64,000 nt of DNA from Mucilaginibacter endophyticus (GCF_003351025.1 NZ_QPCG01000005.1:317164-381163); one strand, 5' to 3'; counted from the stretch's first letter, positions 1 through 8,829 are shown. Numbers and translations are program-made. The notes: generated from the sequence alone by a model not told the origin.

Positions 1-804
1 GAATGGCTCATCAAGTTGTACCGTGCGGCCGTCGAGGTAGCTGATAGTTGCCTTTGCAGGGTTCCACCAGTTTTTGTGGATGGTTATGTGTCCCAGTGTG
101 CCCACTATTAACGCGTCGCCTTTGCCGTGCATATCAAAGCCACAGTATAATTGCGCGTATCCGTTTTGGTGCAGTGTTTGGAAAATGGCAAACATATCAA
201 TTCCGGTTTCGCCAAACCTGCCCATGGTTTGGATATCCTGCATGGGGCCGAGCCAGTCGAGTGCTAAAAAAGCTTCATAAATAGCGATTCCCATCAGGCT
301 GCCGCCAACAAGTTCGAGGTTATAATTTGGATGATCGGGTGGGCAATCGGCCACGGCTGATCCAGCGCGAACATATCCTACTGGTCCGATGGGATCATTA
401 GCCAGGTATTCCTTCAGCTTGCCATACAGCGGGTAAAATGGAGGTTTCATTCCTTCCATAAAAAGCAAGCGGGTTTGCCGGGCAACAGCAAGCACCTCAT
501 CCAGTTCGGTAAGGTTAACGGTTACCGGTTTCTCGCAAAGCACATGCTTGCCTGCTTTAAGGGCTGCGATACTGTAAGCGGAATGACTGTCGGGAAGTGT
601 AGCTATATAAACAGCGTTGATATCGCTTGCAAGCAATTCTTCAACACTTCGGCAAGCAATGCCACCATATTGCGCAACAAAGGCATCAACGGTTTCGGGC
701 CTGCGCGAATAAGAAGCCACAAGTTCCACATCCGGAACAGCTGCAAAGCCCTGCATAAACCTGTGCGCTATACGCCCGCAACCTATAATGCCCCATTTTA
801 TCAT
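1..804 (-). CDS. Gfo/Idh/MocA family oxidoreductase (partial, C-terminus outside window)
   Basis: NAD(P)-dependent oxidoreductase of the Gfo/Idh/MocA family, acting on sugars or related polyols; the substrate cannot be told. I translated the minus strand from ATG at 802-804, which is open for 268 residues to the window edge. The N-terminal Rossmann motif GIIGCGRIA is at residues 5-13, and the family motif CEKPV at about 90-94 contains the catalytic lysine that is typical here. A C-terminal alpha/beta domain follows (MEGMKPPF, then GGSLMGIAIYEAFLAL). Family members usually have 320-380 residues, so about 50-110 are missing past base 1. It is probably read separately from the lipoprotein gene upstream, because a palindromic repeat lies between them. 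Confidence 0.9.
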   Translation of the reverse strand, partial: MIKWGIIGCGRIAHRFMQGFAAVPDVELVASYSRRPETVDAFVAQYGGIACRSVEELLASDINAVYIATLPDSHSAYSIAALKAGKHVLCEKPVTVNLTELDEVLAVARQTRLLFMEGMKPPFYPLYGKLKEYLANDPIGPVGYVRAGSAVADCPPDHPNYNLELVGGSLMGIAIYEAFLALDWLGPMQDIQTMGRFGETGIDMFAIFQTLHQNGYAQLYCGFDMHGKGDALIVGTLGHITIHKNWWNPAKATISYLDGRTVQLDEPF

Positions 805-832
805 AGTTCTAAGTCTGAAGTCTATTTATGAT

Positions 833-913
833 CGTCATTGCGATGAACGAAGCAATCCCTGGTTAGCAGGGCCGCCTTGTACAGTTCGCGATTGCTTCGT
901 GCCTCGTAATGAC
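833..913. repeat. Palindromic intergenic repeat, family A (GTCATTGC...GAAGCAATC)
   Basis: Two 25-nt arms, 833-857 and 889-913, are imperfect inverted repeats around a 31-nt centre. The centre ends in a CAGTTCGCGATTGC word that recurs in the copy at 8830-8913. A T-run follows on the plus strand. It fits a REPIN-type mobile palindrome rather than a gene-specific terminator. Confidence 0.75.
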
Positions 914-1036
914 GTCTTTTTAGTTAATTATCGAAAATATAGCTTTAAATGCAAAAGTCCCGAGTAAATAATGTTTTATTACCTACTCAGGACTTTTAGA
1001 CTTAAGACTCTCGACTTAGAACTTAAGGCTTCCGAT

Positions 1037-2125
1037 TTATTGATATTGGATATAAATCGGGTATGGTTTGTATCTTGATAAAACCTCCTCTGGTGTTAAC
1101 ATATGATGAGGAGCTTTTTTGATATCATTTTTATAAAACAATTTAAAGCCTGTAAACTGAACTGGCTCCTGGTTAATGAAGTAACGGTAAGTGCCGGTTT
1201 TCAAATCAGGTTCGCCCCAACCGTCCATATCCATTACCAGCTGAATTTCAGGATGTAACTTAATGTTTTTATAGTTAGTAACCATCTTTTTGGTAAAGCG
1301 GTGAACGATAAGGATCTTTGGCGGTAAGCCGTTTTTCTTAACAATTTTGGTAAGGTAGTCTGATACATAGTTGATATCATCTGCATCATAGGTGCCTATC
1401 TTTCTGCCCGGGTGGGTACCGTCTTTCATTGAAAACTCAGGGTCCATACCGAAGTGTACCTGTGGTAACTCAAGGTATTTTTCAAGCAATGGCAACTCAG
1501 CACGGATGTTGCTTAACGCAACCTGAACGTCTAAGAAAACGATAGCATGAGCTTTTTTAGCCAACACCAACACACTGTCAATTTGTTTAAATGGCATACG
1601 GTAACGGAACTTTCCGTCTTTACCGCCATCGCCCTGGGCAACTACTGCAATATAATGCAACGCTGGTTGAACAGGCGTTTTAGGATCGGCTTTTTCCCAA
1701 TGTTTTACTTCACCTTTCAATTTGGCAAGCATTTCGTTTGGCGGTAATTCGCCCAAAATACCCATCTTCTTTGAATAAAGGTTACCATAAAAAGCAACTA
1801 CACGCTTAAATGGCAAAATAGCACCACCTATTGGATAAGGCGTATTTTTAACAGGCCACCTGCCGCTTGTATCACCATGGGCGTTGAATTTCATCAACGA
1901 ATCGTACAGTTTTTTATCGATAGGAGGGTAGGTAGATTTTTTAACGCTTAAGGTATCTGCTGCCTCGGCCTGGGCCGAATCACCTTTAACTGCAGCGGCG
2001 GTTTTTTTACCGTCTGTTTTGGCACTGTTGCCATTTTGTGAGCAGCTGTTTAAAAGCAAAGCTGCCGACGCCACAAATGTAGCGGATAGTACAAGCGTTT
2101 TTAATTTCATTTTTTTAACGTTCAA
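1037..2125 (-). CDS. Lipoprotein of unknown function, probable TIM-barrel-like domain
   Basis: 362-residue secreted lipoprotein. A lysine-rich start and hydrophobic stretch end in LLLNSC, with the lipidated Cys at residue 28, so it should be anchored in the envelope. A low-complexity Ala/Lys/Asp linker (about 30-65) precedes one globular domain of about 290 residues. That domain carries strand-like segments (HYIAVVAQGDGG, HAIVFLDVQVAL, VHFGMDPEFSM, KILIVHRFTKKMV, IQLVMDMDGWGEPD) whose acidic and His ends resemble a TIM barrel. I do not recognise a characterised family. An alternative start at Met6 (2110) would give a cleaner signal peptide. A minus-strand promoter-like -7 box lies about 90 nt upstream. 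Function unknown. Confidence 0.85.
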   Translation of the reverse strand: MNVKKMKLKTLVLSATFVASAALLLNSCSQNGNSAKTDGKKTAAAVKGDSAQAEAADTLSVKKSTYPPIDKKLYDSLMKFNAHGDTSGRWPVKNTPYPIGGAILPFKRVVAFYGNLYSKKMGILGELPPNEMLAKLKGEVKHWEKADPKTPVQPALHYIAVVAQGDGGKDGKFRYRMPFKQIDSVLVLAKKAHAIVFLDVQVALSNIRAELPLLEKYLELPQVHFGMDPEFSMKDGTHPGRKIGTYDADDINYVSDYLTKIVKKNGLPPKILIVHRFTKKMVTNYKNIKLHPEIQLVMDMDGWGEPDLKTGTYRYFINQEPVQFTGFKLFYKNDIKKAPHHMLTPEEVLSRYKPYPIYIQYQ

Positions 2126-2211
2126 TATAATGCAGGTGTATGTGAGGCTTATTTAATTAAATTAATTTCCAGCCACTTATATAGCAGCAATTGTGTTGGT
2201 TCGGTTGCGGC

Positions 2212-2219
2212 CAAAGATA
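2212..2219 (-). promoter_or_regulatory. Bacteroidota -7 box (TATCTTTG) for the lipoprotein gene
   Basis: The minus strand reads TATCTTTG, an exact match to TAnnTTTG, placed so transcription would start roughly 80 nt before the lipoprotein ATG at 2125. No TTTG is present at the expected -33 spacing, so only half of the promoter is supported. It lies just past the 3' end-side of the methyltransferase gene. Confidence 0.4.
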
Positions 2220-2230
2220 GATATTGGAAA

Positions 2231-3121
2231 TTAATTACTTTTAATTTTATGAAACTTTCCAAAAACGCCTAAAGGCAGCTTTGGTCCGGCTGTGGCCTGC
2301 AGGTAAAGCTCGCCAATTTCGAGGTTTTGTACCTGCGGGAACGAGCTTTTAATGAGGTTTTCAACTATTACAGATGAGAAGCCAAGTGAGTAAGTATTCA
2401 GGATCAGGAAGTGCTCTTCAGGGTCGAGCAGTTGGGTTACGTCACGCATCATCTCGGTGATATTATCTTCCAGTTTCCATTTTTCGCCGTTAGGTCCGTT
2501 GCCATAAGCCGGCGGATCAAGGATGATTCCGTTATATTTTTTACCGCGTTTCAATTCGCGTTTGACAAACTTCAAAGCATCTTCAACTACCCAGCGTATA
2601 TCTTTAAGCCCCGAAATTTCTTGGTTTTCGTTGGCCCAGGTTACCACTTGTTTTATCGAATCAACGTGGGTAGTATCGGCACCTGCCGCCCTTGCAATTA
2701 AGGAAGCACCGCCAGTGTAGGCAAACAGGTTAAGTACTTTGGGCTCGGGAGTTTTAAAGCGTTTTACATTTTGGCTGATATAATCCCAGTTCACAGCTTG
2801 TTCGGGGAAAATGCCAACGTGTTTAAATGAGGTAAGCCCCAGTCTGAATTTAATAGCCGCTTCTTTGTTTTTGTATTCGATATGCCAGCGGTCGGGAGTT
2901 TTAAGATCTTTTTTTACCCACTCGCCGGTAGTTGCCGAACGGCCTTTAAATTTAATATGATGTAAGCGCTGCCACTCAGAAGCGGGCAGGGTTTTGTTCC
3001 ACACCGCCTGTGGTTCCGGGCGGATTAATATGGTGTTCCCAAAGCGTTCCAGCTTTTCAAAATCGCCGCAATCAATCAGTTCGTAATCTTTCCAGTGCGT
3101 TGGGGTAAGTAGTTGGATCAT
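2231..3121 (-). CDS. Class I SAM-dependent rRNA methyltransferase-like protein
   Basis: 296-residue methyltransferase of the RlmK/RlmI-like superfamily, the type often annotated as class I SAM-dependent rRNA methyltransferase. The SAM-binding motif I is NLFAYTGGAS (131-140), the acidic ribose-binding residue follows in THVDSIK (151-157), and the catalytic-type DPPAYG loop is at 202-207. The N-terminal about 100 residues form the PUA-like or beta-rich lead seen in the family, though no full PUA domain is evident. A cytosolic role in modifying rRNA bases is inferred from homology. The start is ATG at 3121, with the next gene (MlaF-like) 130 nt upstream behind an inverted repeat. Confidence 0.88.
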   Translation of the reverse strand: MIQLLTPTHWKDYELIDCGDFEKLERFGNTILIRPEPQAVWNKTLPASEWQRLHHIKFKGRSATTGEWVKKDLKTPDRWHIEYKNKEAAIKFRLGLTSFKHVGIFPEQAVNWDYISQNVKRFKTPEPKVLNLFAYTGGASLIARAAGADTTHVDSIKQVVTWANENQEISGLKDIRWVVEDALKFVKRELKRGKKYNGIILDPPAYGNGPNGEKWKLEDNITEMMRDVTQLLDPEEHFLILNTYSLGFSSVIVENLIKSSFPQVQNLEIGELYLQATAGPKLPLGVFGKFHKIKSN

Positions 3122-3126
3122 TCTTA

Positions 3127-3251
3127 TTCAGTTTGCAGTATGCTGTTGGCAGTTTGCACGCCCCAGTCAATAAATTGGTTGCAAATATAGTTATTATAAA
3201 TACATGCAGATAACTCTGCACATGCTGCTTACTGCCACTGAAAACTGCCAA
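3127..3251. repeat. Palindromic word-type intergenic repeat (TTGGCAGTTTGC)
   Basis: The words CAGTTTGCAG, GTTGGCAGTTTGCAC and, in inverse, AAAACTGCCAAC recur around an AT-rich centre. This gives an imperfect stem between about 3152-3165 and 3240-3252. It resembles the other word-type palindromes in this window. Confidence 0.45.
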
Positions 3252-4004
3252 CTATAAAGAGGCCTTCGCTGCCCTCATGAACGGACTGGCAAATACAAAG
3301 TTGTTAAGTTCTTTGTTATCGGTTTTAGCTATTTCTTTATTTGATCCTTCCCACCACTTTTTGCCCTGGTGCAGGAAAATAATATGATCACCAATACCCA
3401 TTACCGAGTTCATATCGTGGGTTACCACTACGGTTGTAATGCTGTATTCCTGCGTAAGTTCGGAGATCAGTTCATCTATCAGGATAGAAGTTACAGGGTC
3501 AAGGCCTGAGTTAGGCTCATCAACAAATAAATATTTAGGCTGCATGGAAATGGCGCGGGCAATACCAACACGCTTTTTCATACCGCCAGATAATTCGGAA
3601 GGATATAATTTATTTTTGCCTGTAAGATTAACCCTCTCCAGGCAAAAGTTGGCACGGTCAAGTTTTTCGCTTTTTGATTGATCTGTAAACAGGTTAAGCG
3701 GAAACATGATGTTTTGCTCAACGGTCATGGAGTCAAAAAGGGCCGAGTTTTGAAAAAGCATACCTATCTGGGTGCGGATAGGGACACGTTGCTCGAAATT
3801 CATATTGGTGAAATTTTCGCCATCAAAAATCACCTCTCCCTTAGTTGGTTCATGCAGGCCTACTATACACTTAAGTAAAGTGGTTTTACCGGAACCGGAA
3901 CCGCCGATGATCAGATTGTTTTTTCCAGGCTGGAAAGTTGCAGTTATGCCCTTCAGAACTTCGTTTTCACCGAAGGTTTTATATACGTCTTGTATTTCGA
4001 TCAT
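3252..4004 (-). CDS. MlaF-like ABC transporter ATP-binding protein
   Basis: ATPase of an Mla/MCE-type phospholipid transport ABC system that maintains outer-membrane lipid asymmetry. Length 250 is normal. Walker A GGSGSGKTT is at 34-42, a Q-loop at FQNSALF, the ABC signature LSGGMKKR at 138-145, Walker B LFVDEP at 159-164, and the H-loop in VVVTHDM. The SGLDPVTS segment after Walker B is typical of MlaF. It overlaps the upstream permease gene by 4 nt (ATGA), so the two are translationally coupled. No MCE-domain (MlaD) gene follows in this window. Confidence 0.93.
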   Translation of the reverse strand: MIEIQDVYKTFGENEVLKGITATFQPGKNNLIIGGSGSGKTTLLKCIVGLHEPTKGEVIFDGENFTNMNFEQRVPIRTQIGMLFQNSALFDSMTVEQNIMFPLNLFTDQSKSEKLDRANFCLERVNLTGKNKLYPSELSGGMKKRVGIARAISMQPKYLFVDEPNSGLDPVTSILIDELISELTQEYSITTVVVTHDMNSVMGIGDHIIFLHQGKKWWEGSNKEIAKTDNKELNNFVFASPFMRAAKASL

Positions 4005-4732
4005 AGTAACAGGCGTGAAATGATAAGGTCACAGAATAGGATCATGATACAGCTCCACACAACCCCGCGCGTTGCTGATTGGCCAACCTCAAGTGATCCG
4101 CCGTTAACATAAAAGCCCTGATATGAGCATATTGATGTAATCACAAAACCAAAAGATATCGCTTTAACGGCACAAACCGTTGCTATTACAGGGTTAAATC
4201 CATCAGTAAGCCCTCTGAGGTAATCATTGGTTGATACATCATTTGATGCCCAGCAGGCAATATAGCCACCGGTTAATCCTAATCCTACAGATACGATAAC
4301 CAGCAAAGGGATCATGGTAACCCCTGCAATAATTTTGGGTGATATCAAATATCCCGGCGCATTTACGCCCATGATCTCCAGCGCGTCTATCTGTTCGGTA
4401 ACGCGCATGGTACCAATTTGCGATGCCATGGCCGAACCTACACGGCCGGCCAGTACCAGCGCCGATATAGTTGGACTAAATTCCAGTATAGTTGAATCGC
4501 GGGTAATGCCGCCTACTACTGTTTTCGGGATAAAATCGCTGATAAGCTGGAAGGCGGTCTGGATGGTAGCTACCGCGCCAATAAAAAGCGAAATGATAGC
4601 AACAATGCCCAGCGAGCCAATACCCACCGAAACCATCTCTCGCATGATCTCGGCCCAGTATACACTGAATTTTTCGGGTTTCCTGAAACTTAAACGCAGT
4701 AAAAGTATATATTTTCCTAAGCTATGAAACAT
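4001..4732 (-). CDS. MlaE family lipid ABC transporter permease
   Basis: 243-residue inner-membrane permease of the MlaE/TGD1 family and partner of the ATPase encoded immediately downstream. It shows five or so hydrophobic segments (for example SLGIVAIISLFIGAVATIQTAF and MIPLLVIVSVGLGLTGGYIAC). The family core includes REMVSVGIGSL, then LVLAGRVGSAMASQIGTMRVTEQIDALEIMGVNA with the conserved GRVGSA and EQIDAL motifs. The 4-nt overlap with MlaF and the shared strand define a two-gene operon starting at 4732. The gene upstream, an SDR, is divergent. Confidence 0.93.
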   Translation of the reverse strand: MFHSLGKYILLLRLSFRKPEKFSVYWAEIMREMVSVGIGSLGIVAIISLFIGAVATIQTAFQLISDFIPKTVVGGITRDSTILEFSPTISALVLAGRVGSAMASQIGTMRVTEQIDALEIMGVNAPGYLISPKIIAGVTMIPLLVIVSVGLGLTGGYIACWASNDVSTNDYLRGLTDGFNPVIATVCAVKAISFGFVITSICSYQGFYVNGGSLEVGQSATRGVVWSCIMILFCDLIISRLLL

Positions 4733-4899
4733 GCAGATGTATAAAAAATCGGTTAAAAATACGCTTTTTACCTTTAAGCCTAAATGGTCAGGTGTTAAAA
4801 CAAGTCATTTAAATTCAATTTTATAAGCGCTTCAATTATTCTGCTTACGTAAATTGCGGGCATAAAGCTTCAGTAACTATAAAAATTAATTTAAACAAT

Positions 4900-5604
4900 A
4901 TGAAAAACGTACTCATCACCGGTTCAACTAAAGGCATGGGCCGCTCAATCGCAATTGCTTTTGCTAATGAAGGATTAAACGTGGCAATTTGTTCGCGGAA
5001 TGAGCAAGAATTATTAACTTTTAAAGATGAGTTGGAACAAATTGATCCGGGAGTGAAGGTTTTTGCTATGAAAGCCGATGGCAGCAAAAAAGCCGAATTG
5101 TTCAGATTTGCCGCGGCCGCCGAGGCTGAGTTCGGTTTTATTGACGTTGTGGTTAATAACCTGGGAACGTATATCCCTTCAAGTATATTGGATGATAAAG
5201 AAGATACCCTCCAGATCCAAATGAATACTAACTTAATGCCTGCCTATGAACTGTACCGCTATTTTGGCAGAACCATGGCAAAAGCAAATAAAGGACACTT
5301 CTTTAATATATGTTCGGTAGCAGCTATAAATCCTGTTCCACAAGCGGGCAGTTATACTGTAACAAAATATGCGCTGTTAGGTCTAACAAGAGTAATGAGG
5401 CTCGAGATGCAGGAGCATGGTGTAAAAGTTACTGCCGTAATACCCGGATCAACGTTAACGGATTCATGGAAAGACGCGGTGGTGGATAAAGATACCATGG
5501 TGCTGCCCGAAGACATAGCGTCGGCAATCATCAATATTTACAGAATGAGCCCCGGAGCCAATGTCGACGAAATCATCATCAAACCTGCGCCGGGCCAGTT
5601 ATGA
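4900..5604 (+). CDS. Short-chain dehydrogenase/reductase (3-ketoacyl-ACP reductase-like)
   Basis: Classical SDR of 234 residues with a complete active site: TGSTKGMG (7-14) for NAD(P) binding, NNLG (86-89), Ser139, Tyr152 and Lys156 (SYTVTK). The Arg at position 33 after the second strand (CSRNEQ) suggests NADP preference. The physiological substrate is unknown; FabG-like reduction of a 3-ketoacyl group is the usual automatic name. It ends 33 nt before the PspC-domain gene on the same strand, so it may head that operon. Confidence 0.9.
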   Translation: MKNVLITGSTKGMGRSIAIAFANEGLNVAICSRNEQELLTFKDELEQIDPGVKVFAMKADGSKKAELFRFAAAAEAEFGFIDVVVNNLGTYIPSSILDDKEDTLQIQMNTNLMPAYELYRYFGRTMAKANKGHFFNICSVAAINPVPQAGSYTVTKYALLGLTRVMRLEMQEHGVKVTAVIPGSTLTDSWKDAVVDKDTMVLPEDIASAIINIYRMSPGANVDEIIIKPAPGQL

Positions 5605-5637
5605 TAAATCAACTTTAAACATAAACGAACATAAATT

Positions 5638-6213
5638 ATGGAAAAGAAACTTCATCGCGATGAACACCGAAAGGTAATAGGCGGTGTTTGCGCGGGCCTT
5701 GCCGAGCATTTCGGCACGGATGTGGCAGTTATCAGGGCGATATTTTTAGTAACGCTTATTTTAAAAGGCTTCAGCTTACCTATATATATAGTATTGTGGA
5801 TAGTGCTGCCAAAAAAGGGCTACAATTTTACACCGGGTGTTGACTATAGGGTGCCACCACAGGATAACCCTTTTATGAATGATCCTAAATTTGGCGGCCA
5901 GCCTTTTAATCCTCCGCCATTTGTAAATCCGCCTAAAAAACAGGCTTCAACAGTGGGGCTGATATTTGGCGTGGCCATGATCCTTTTGGGTTCGGTGTTC
6001 CTGCTTAACGAGCTTGACCTGATGCCCGATTGGGATTTTGAAAACCTTTGGCCTGTAATGCTGGTAGGTGCCGGCATAGCACTTATTGTTTCCGGAGCAA
6101 AGAAACAGCCCTGGGAAAAACAAAACTGGCATGCTAACGAGGTAACTGATGTTCCAGAGGCAGAACCTACTAAAGACGAGACAGAAACTAAAGATACACC
6201 TCCAACTATATAA
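5638..6213 (+). CDS. PspC domain protein with C-terminal LiaF-type transmembrane region
   Basis: 191-residue membrane protein of envelope-stress type. Residues 1-60 are a PspC domain: KLHRDEHRKVIGGVCAGLAEHF, a helix, then a membrane segment ending in WIVLPKKG. A Pro/Asn-rich cytoplasmic linker follows (about 68-102), then two more membrane segments around 103-125 and 132-150 matching the DUF5668/LiaI-LiaF transmembrane repeat (LDLMPDWDFENLWPVMLVGAGI). The acidic tail is Glu/Thr rich. The next gene begins 4 nt after the stop and repeats the same membrane motif, so the two very probably act together in sensing membrane or phage-shock-like stress. This role is inference from family. Confidence 0.88.
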   Translation: MEKKLHRDEHRKVIGGVCAGLAEHFGTDVAVIRAIFLVTLILKGFSLPIYIVLWIVLPKKGYNFTPGVDYRVPPQDNPFMNDPKFGGQPFNPPPFVNPPKKQASTVGLIFGVAMILLGSVFLLNELDLMPDWDFENLWPVMLVGAGIALIVSGAKKQPWEKQNWHANEVTDVPEAEPTKDETETKDTPPTI

Positions 6214-6217
6214 TATT

Positions 6218-7204
6218 ATGAAAAGCGATAAACTTGTGCCAGGCGCTATCCTGGTGTTGTTGGGAGTAGTATTCCTGCTGGATAACTTCCACGTAATAAA
6301 TTTCGACTGGATGAACATCCTGTACCTGTGGCCTATATTTTTAATTATGGGCGGTATCAGCCTGGTGTTTGCCGGCAACCGGTCGCCACTGGCTACCATC
6401 CTGAAACTTGCAGTAGTAATTGGCTGCTTTGCCCTGCTGGTATTTGGCAACTTTGGTAAACGCTACCACTTTTGGCCAAACGCCTGGACCTTTCACAGCG
6501 ACGATTATAATGATGATAACGACAGTGATGACAGCGATACCACAAATACCGACCAGGGTGTAGTAAAAATTGGCGGCGATAAAACTTTTAGGGAATCGTA
6601 CTCGGCCGATATTAAACATGCCCGCCTTAATATCAGCGGTGGCGGAACCATATACAATTTAGCCGACAGTACTGCCGATTTATTCAGTGCCCAAACGCAG
6701 GAGCTTTATGGTAAATACACTTTTAACCACAGTAAAGATGATTCGGTGTATGTGCTTAACCTTAATCTGAAGAATAATAAAGGTTTTCATTTTGACTCAA
6801 ACGACCGTAAAAACAATAAAGCCGACATCAAATTAAACACAAATCCGGTGTGGGATATTGATGTAACTACGGGCGCGACAGATTTAAATTTTGATCTTTC
6901 AAAATTCAAAATAAAAACCTTATCTTTAAAGGGCGGAGCAGCATCATTTGATGTGAAGCTCGGAGCCCCTGTTGGAAGCACAAATGTAGAGGTTTCAACC
7001 GGTGCATCTGAGGTTATTATAAGCGTTCCGAAAGACGCTGCCTGCCGTATCACATCCAATACCGGCCTCTCATCAAATGAGTTTGCGGGCTTTAGTAAAA
7101 AGAGTGATAACGACTACGAAACCGATGGCTTTGATGCCGCTAAAAACAGGATCCTGATACACATGAGTGGCGGTATCTCTGATTTTAAAGTAAACCGATA
7201 TTAA
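6218..7204 (+). CDS. LiaF-like membrane protein with C-terminal toast-rack domain
   Basis: 328 residues starting at ATG 6218; an upstream ATG at 6149 lies inside the previous gene and is unlikely to be used. The N-terminus (LVPGAILVLLGVVFLLDNF, then FDWMNILYLWPIFLIMGGI) repeats the LiaF transmembrane motif. A third segment (ILKLAVVIGCFALLVFG) follows, then an Asp/Asn-rich spacer (DDYNDDNDSDDSDT). From about residue 110 on, beta-strand repeats (TGATDLNFDLSKFKIKTLSLKGGAASFDVKLG) match the DUF2154-type beta-solenoid. In Firmicutes such proteins inhibit a stress two-component system; no kinase is encoded nearby here. Cotranscribed with the PspC gene (4-nt gap). Confidence 0.87.
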   Translation: MKSDKLVPGAILVLLGVVFLLDNFHVINFDWMNILYLWPIFLIMGGISLVFAGNRSPLATILKLAVVIGCFALLVFGNFGKRYHFWPNAWTFHSDDYNDDNDSDDSDTTNTDQGVVKIGGDKTFRESYSADIKHARLNISGGGTIYNLADSTADLFSAQTQELYGKYTFNHSKDDSVYVLNLNLKNNKGFHFDSNDRKNNKADIKLNTNPVWDIDVTTGATDLNFDLSKFKIKTLSLKGGAASFDVKLGAPVGSTNVEVSTGASEVIISVPKDAACRITSNTGLSSNEFAGFSKKSDNDYETDGFDAAKNRILIHMSGGISDFKVNRY

Positions 7205-7261
7205 CCTAAATCCTGAGTAAAAAGATACCGGGACATAATACAACAATAATGAATTGCCATC

Positions 7262-7292
7262 CGCTCCATCAATTTGATGGAGCGTTTTTTTT
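7262..7292 (+). terminator. Intrinsic terminator after the LiaF-like gene
   Basis: A 10-bp perfect stem (7262-7271 with 7275-7284) on a 3-nt loop is followed by eight T residues. It closes the SDR-PspC-LiaF transcription unit. Confidence 0.9.
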
Positions 7293-7414
7293 GTACCATA
7301 TTGTAGCGGTGATTCAGGTTTTTGTCATTTAAGGCAAGGCGGGGGGGAAAAAGTGTTAAATTGAAAACCTTTGGAACAAAAAATAAGTTTAATTTACAGC
7401 ACAAATAATCTACT

Positions 7415-8098
7415 ATGAAATACCAATACCTTATATTATCTGCATTACTATTTTTAGCCTGTACTGTAAATGCCCAGACCACTGTAAAAGGCACCGTTGT
7501 TGAATCGGGTAAAAACAACAAACTGGGTGATGTTTTTGTGCGCGACAATCAAAACAGGCAAATGACGCTTACCGATAGTAAAGGTAATTTCAGCATCCGT
7601 ACCGAAACCGGCCATACGCTTGTTTTCAGCTCTCCCGGGTATGTATCAGATACCTTATACGTTACCGATTTTACCAACAAGAAAATAGAACTGGTTGCCC
7701 AGACCATCGCATTGAGGCAGGTTAACATCAGCGCCAAACGTGAAGCATTTGATGCCCATAAAGAATATCCTGAAGTATACACCCGCGCCAAAGTTTATCC
7801 GCTTTCACCTACCTCGTGGTTTAGCAAGGAAGCCAAGGATGCCCGCCGTTTGAAAAAATATTTTAAGCACGAAGAAGAAGAACGCCATGTTGACGAAGTA
7901 TTCACCATGAACTATGTGCAAAGCATTATCCCGCTGCGCGGTCAGGAACTGGAGAATTTCATGACCCTGTACAGGCCATCATACGCGTTCATCAAAAACA
8001 ACAATGGCCCGTCGTTGGCGGTTTACATCAACGATTCGTACAAGAAATACCAGGCTTTACCTGCCGATAAACGTACTTTGCCCGATTTGAAAGAATAG
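7415..8098 (+). CDS. Secreted carboxypeptidase-regulatory-like domain protein
   Basis: 227 residues. A signal peptide (to about residue 20, ...CTVNA-Q) is followed by a CarboxypepD_reg-like beta-sandwich (22-100): TVKGTVVESGKNNKLGDVFVRD, TDSKGNFSIRTETG, LVFSSPGYVS. In SusC-type receptors this fold leads a TonB plug. Here it is followed instead by about 125 residues of mostly helical sequence without a barrel, so it is a stand-alone periplasmic or surface protein. Function unknown. It has its own terminator at 8141. Confidence 0.8.
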   Translation: MKYQYLILSALLFLACTVNAQTTVKGTVVESGKNNKLGDVFVRDNQNRQMTLTDSKGNFSIRTETGHTLVFSSPGYVSDTLYVTDFTNKKIELVAQTIALRQVNISAKREAFDAHKEYPEVYTRAKVYPLSPTSWFSKEAKDARRLKKYFKHEEEERHVDEVFTMNYVQSIIPLRGQELENFMTLYRPSYAFIKNNNGPSLAVYINDSYKKYQALPADKRTLPDLKE

Positions 8099-8140
8099 TT
8101 TTTGGATGGATGGCTTTTAAAAAAGGTTAAAAATAAGAAA

Positions 8141-8174
8141 GCGTCATTGCTGTAACGAAGCAATGACGCTTTTT
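8141..8174. terminator. Terminator hairpin made of a family A repeat half-unit
   Basis: A perfect 11-bp stem (8141-8151 with 8159-8169) around a 7-nt loop is followed by five T residues. The stem uses the same words (GTCATTGC, ACGAAGCAATGAC) as the palindromes at 833 and 8830, so a repeat unit appears to have become a terminator between convergent genes. Confidence 0.8.
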
Positions 8175-8187
8175 GTTAATGGCTTAA

Positions 8188-8811
8188 TCAATCAGCCCAG
8201 ACGCTGATATCATTATTGATGATCTTTTGATAAAGCAGTTCGATCTGGCTTTTCAGGATACGGTCTTCTGATAGTGGGGGCAGGTTATCGATATCAAAAT
8301 ACTGCACATCCAGCACATCAAAACCTTTATTGATCTCCGTAGTAACAGCTTTGCAGTAAAATACCATTTTATATACATAAAAAGGCTGTGGCGGGTGCGG
8401 GTGCATTTTTTTATCAAATACAGCCAGTAACCTGTCGGCAGTTACCTGCAGACCGGTTTCTTCCCAAAACTCTTTGATAATGGTTTCTTTGGGCGTATAG
8501 CCAATATCGCCCCAGCCACCTGGCAACGACCATTTGCCATCACCACTTTCACGGGCCAGCAGAATCTTATTATCCGGCGAAAGCAGGATTCCCCTTAAAT
8601 CAACTTTGGCGGTAGGGTAATCTGCAGCTTGTGGAAACAACAGGTTAATGGTTTCGGTGCCGTAGCCGCTAACCTCCTCAAACATTTTAGTGCTTAGGTG
8701 CTGCAGTTCCTGGTAGCGTTCAATATCATATTCGTTTTTGGCGTACAACAGGCCGGTATCAGCAACAGAACGTAGTTGGGTTATGAGGGAAAGTAGATTG
8801 GTGTTGGGCAT
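8188..8811 (-). CDS. NUDIX hydrolase with N-terminal NUDIX-associated domain
   Basis: 207-residue pyrophosphohydrolase of nucleoside-diphosphate derivatives. Residues 1-65 match the helical N-terminal domain that accompanies one NUDIX subfamily. The catalytic NUDIX region spans 98-122: PGGWGDIGYTPKETIIKEFW then EETGL. The usual Arg of REUXEE is Lys here (KEFWEE), while the three metal-binding glutamates are kept. The C-terminal part is HPHPPQPFYVYKMVFYC. Substrate unknown; ADP-ribose or CDP-choline derivatives have been proposed for relatives. Convergent with the upstream secreted protein gene. Confidence 0.9.
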   Translation of the reverse strand: MPNTNLLSLITQLRSVADTGLLYAKNEYDIERYQELQHLSTKMFEEVSGYGTETINLLFPQAADYPTAKVDLRGILLSPDNKILLARESGDGKWSLPGGWGDIGYTPKETIIKEFWEETGLQVTADRLLAVFDKKMHPHPPQPFYVYKMVFYCKAVTTEINKGFDVLDVQYFDIDNLPPLSEDRILKSQIELLYQKIINNDISVWAD

Positions 8812-8829
8812 AAAGTATGATCAAATTAT

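Noticed and set aside
1..831. Plus-strand ORFs at 48-284 and 475-831
   Set aside because: They are antisense to a convincing oxidoreductase on the minus strand.
5947..6450. 167-residue minus frame opposite the PspC/LiaF genes
   Set aside because: Runs antisense through two well-supported genes and has no sensible protein features.
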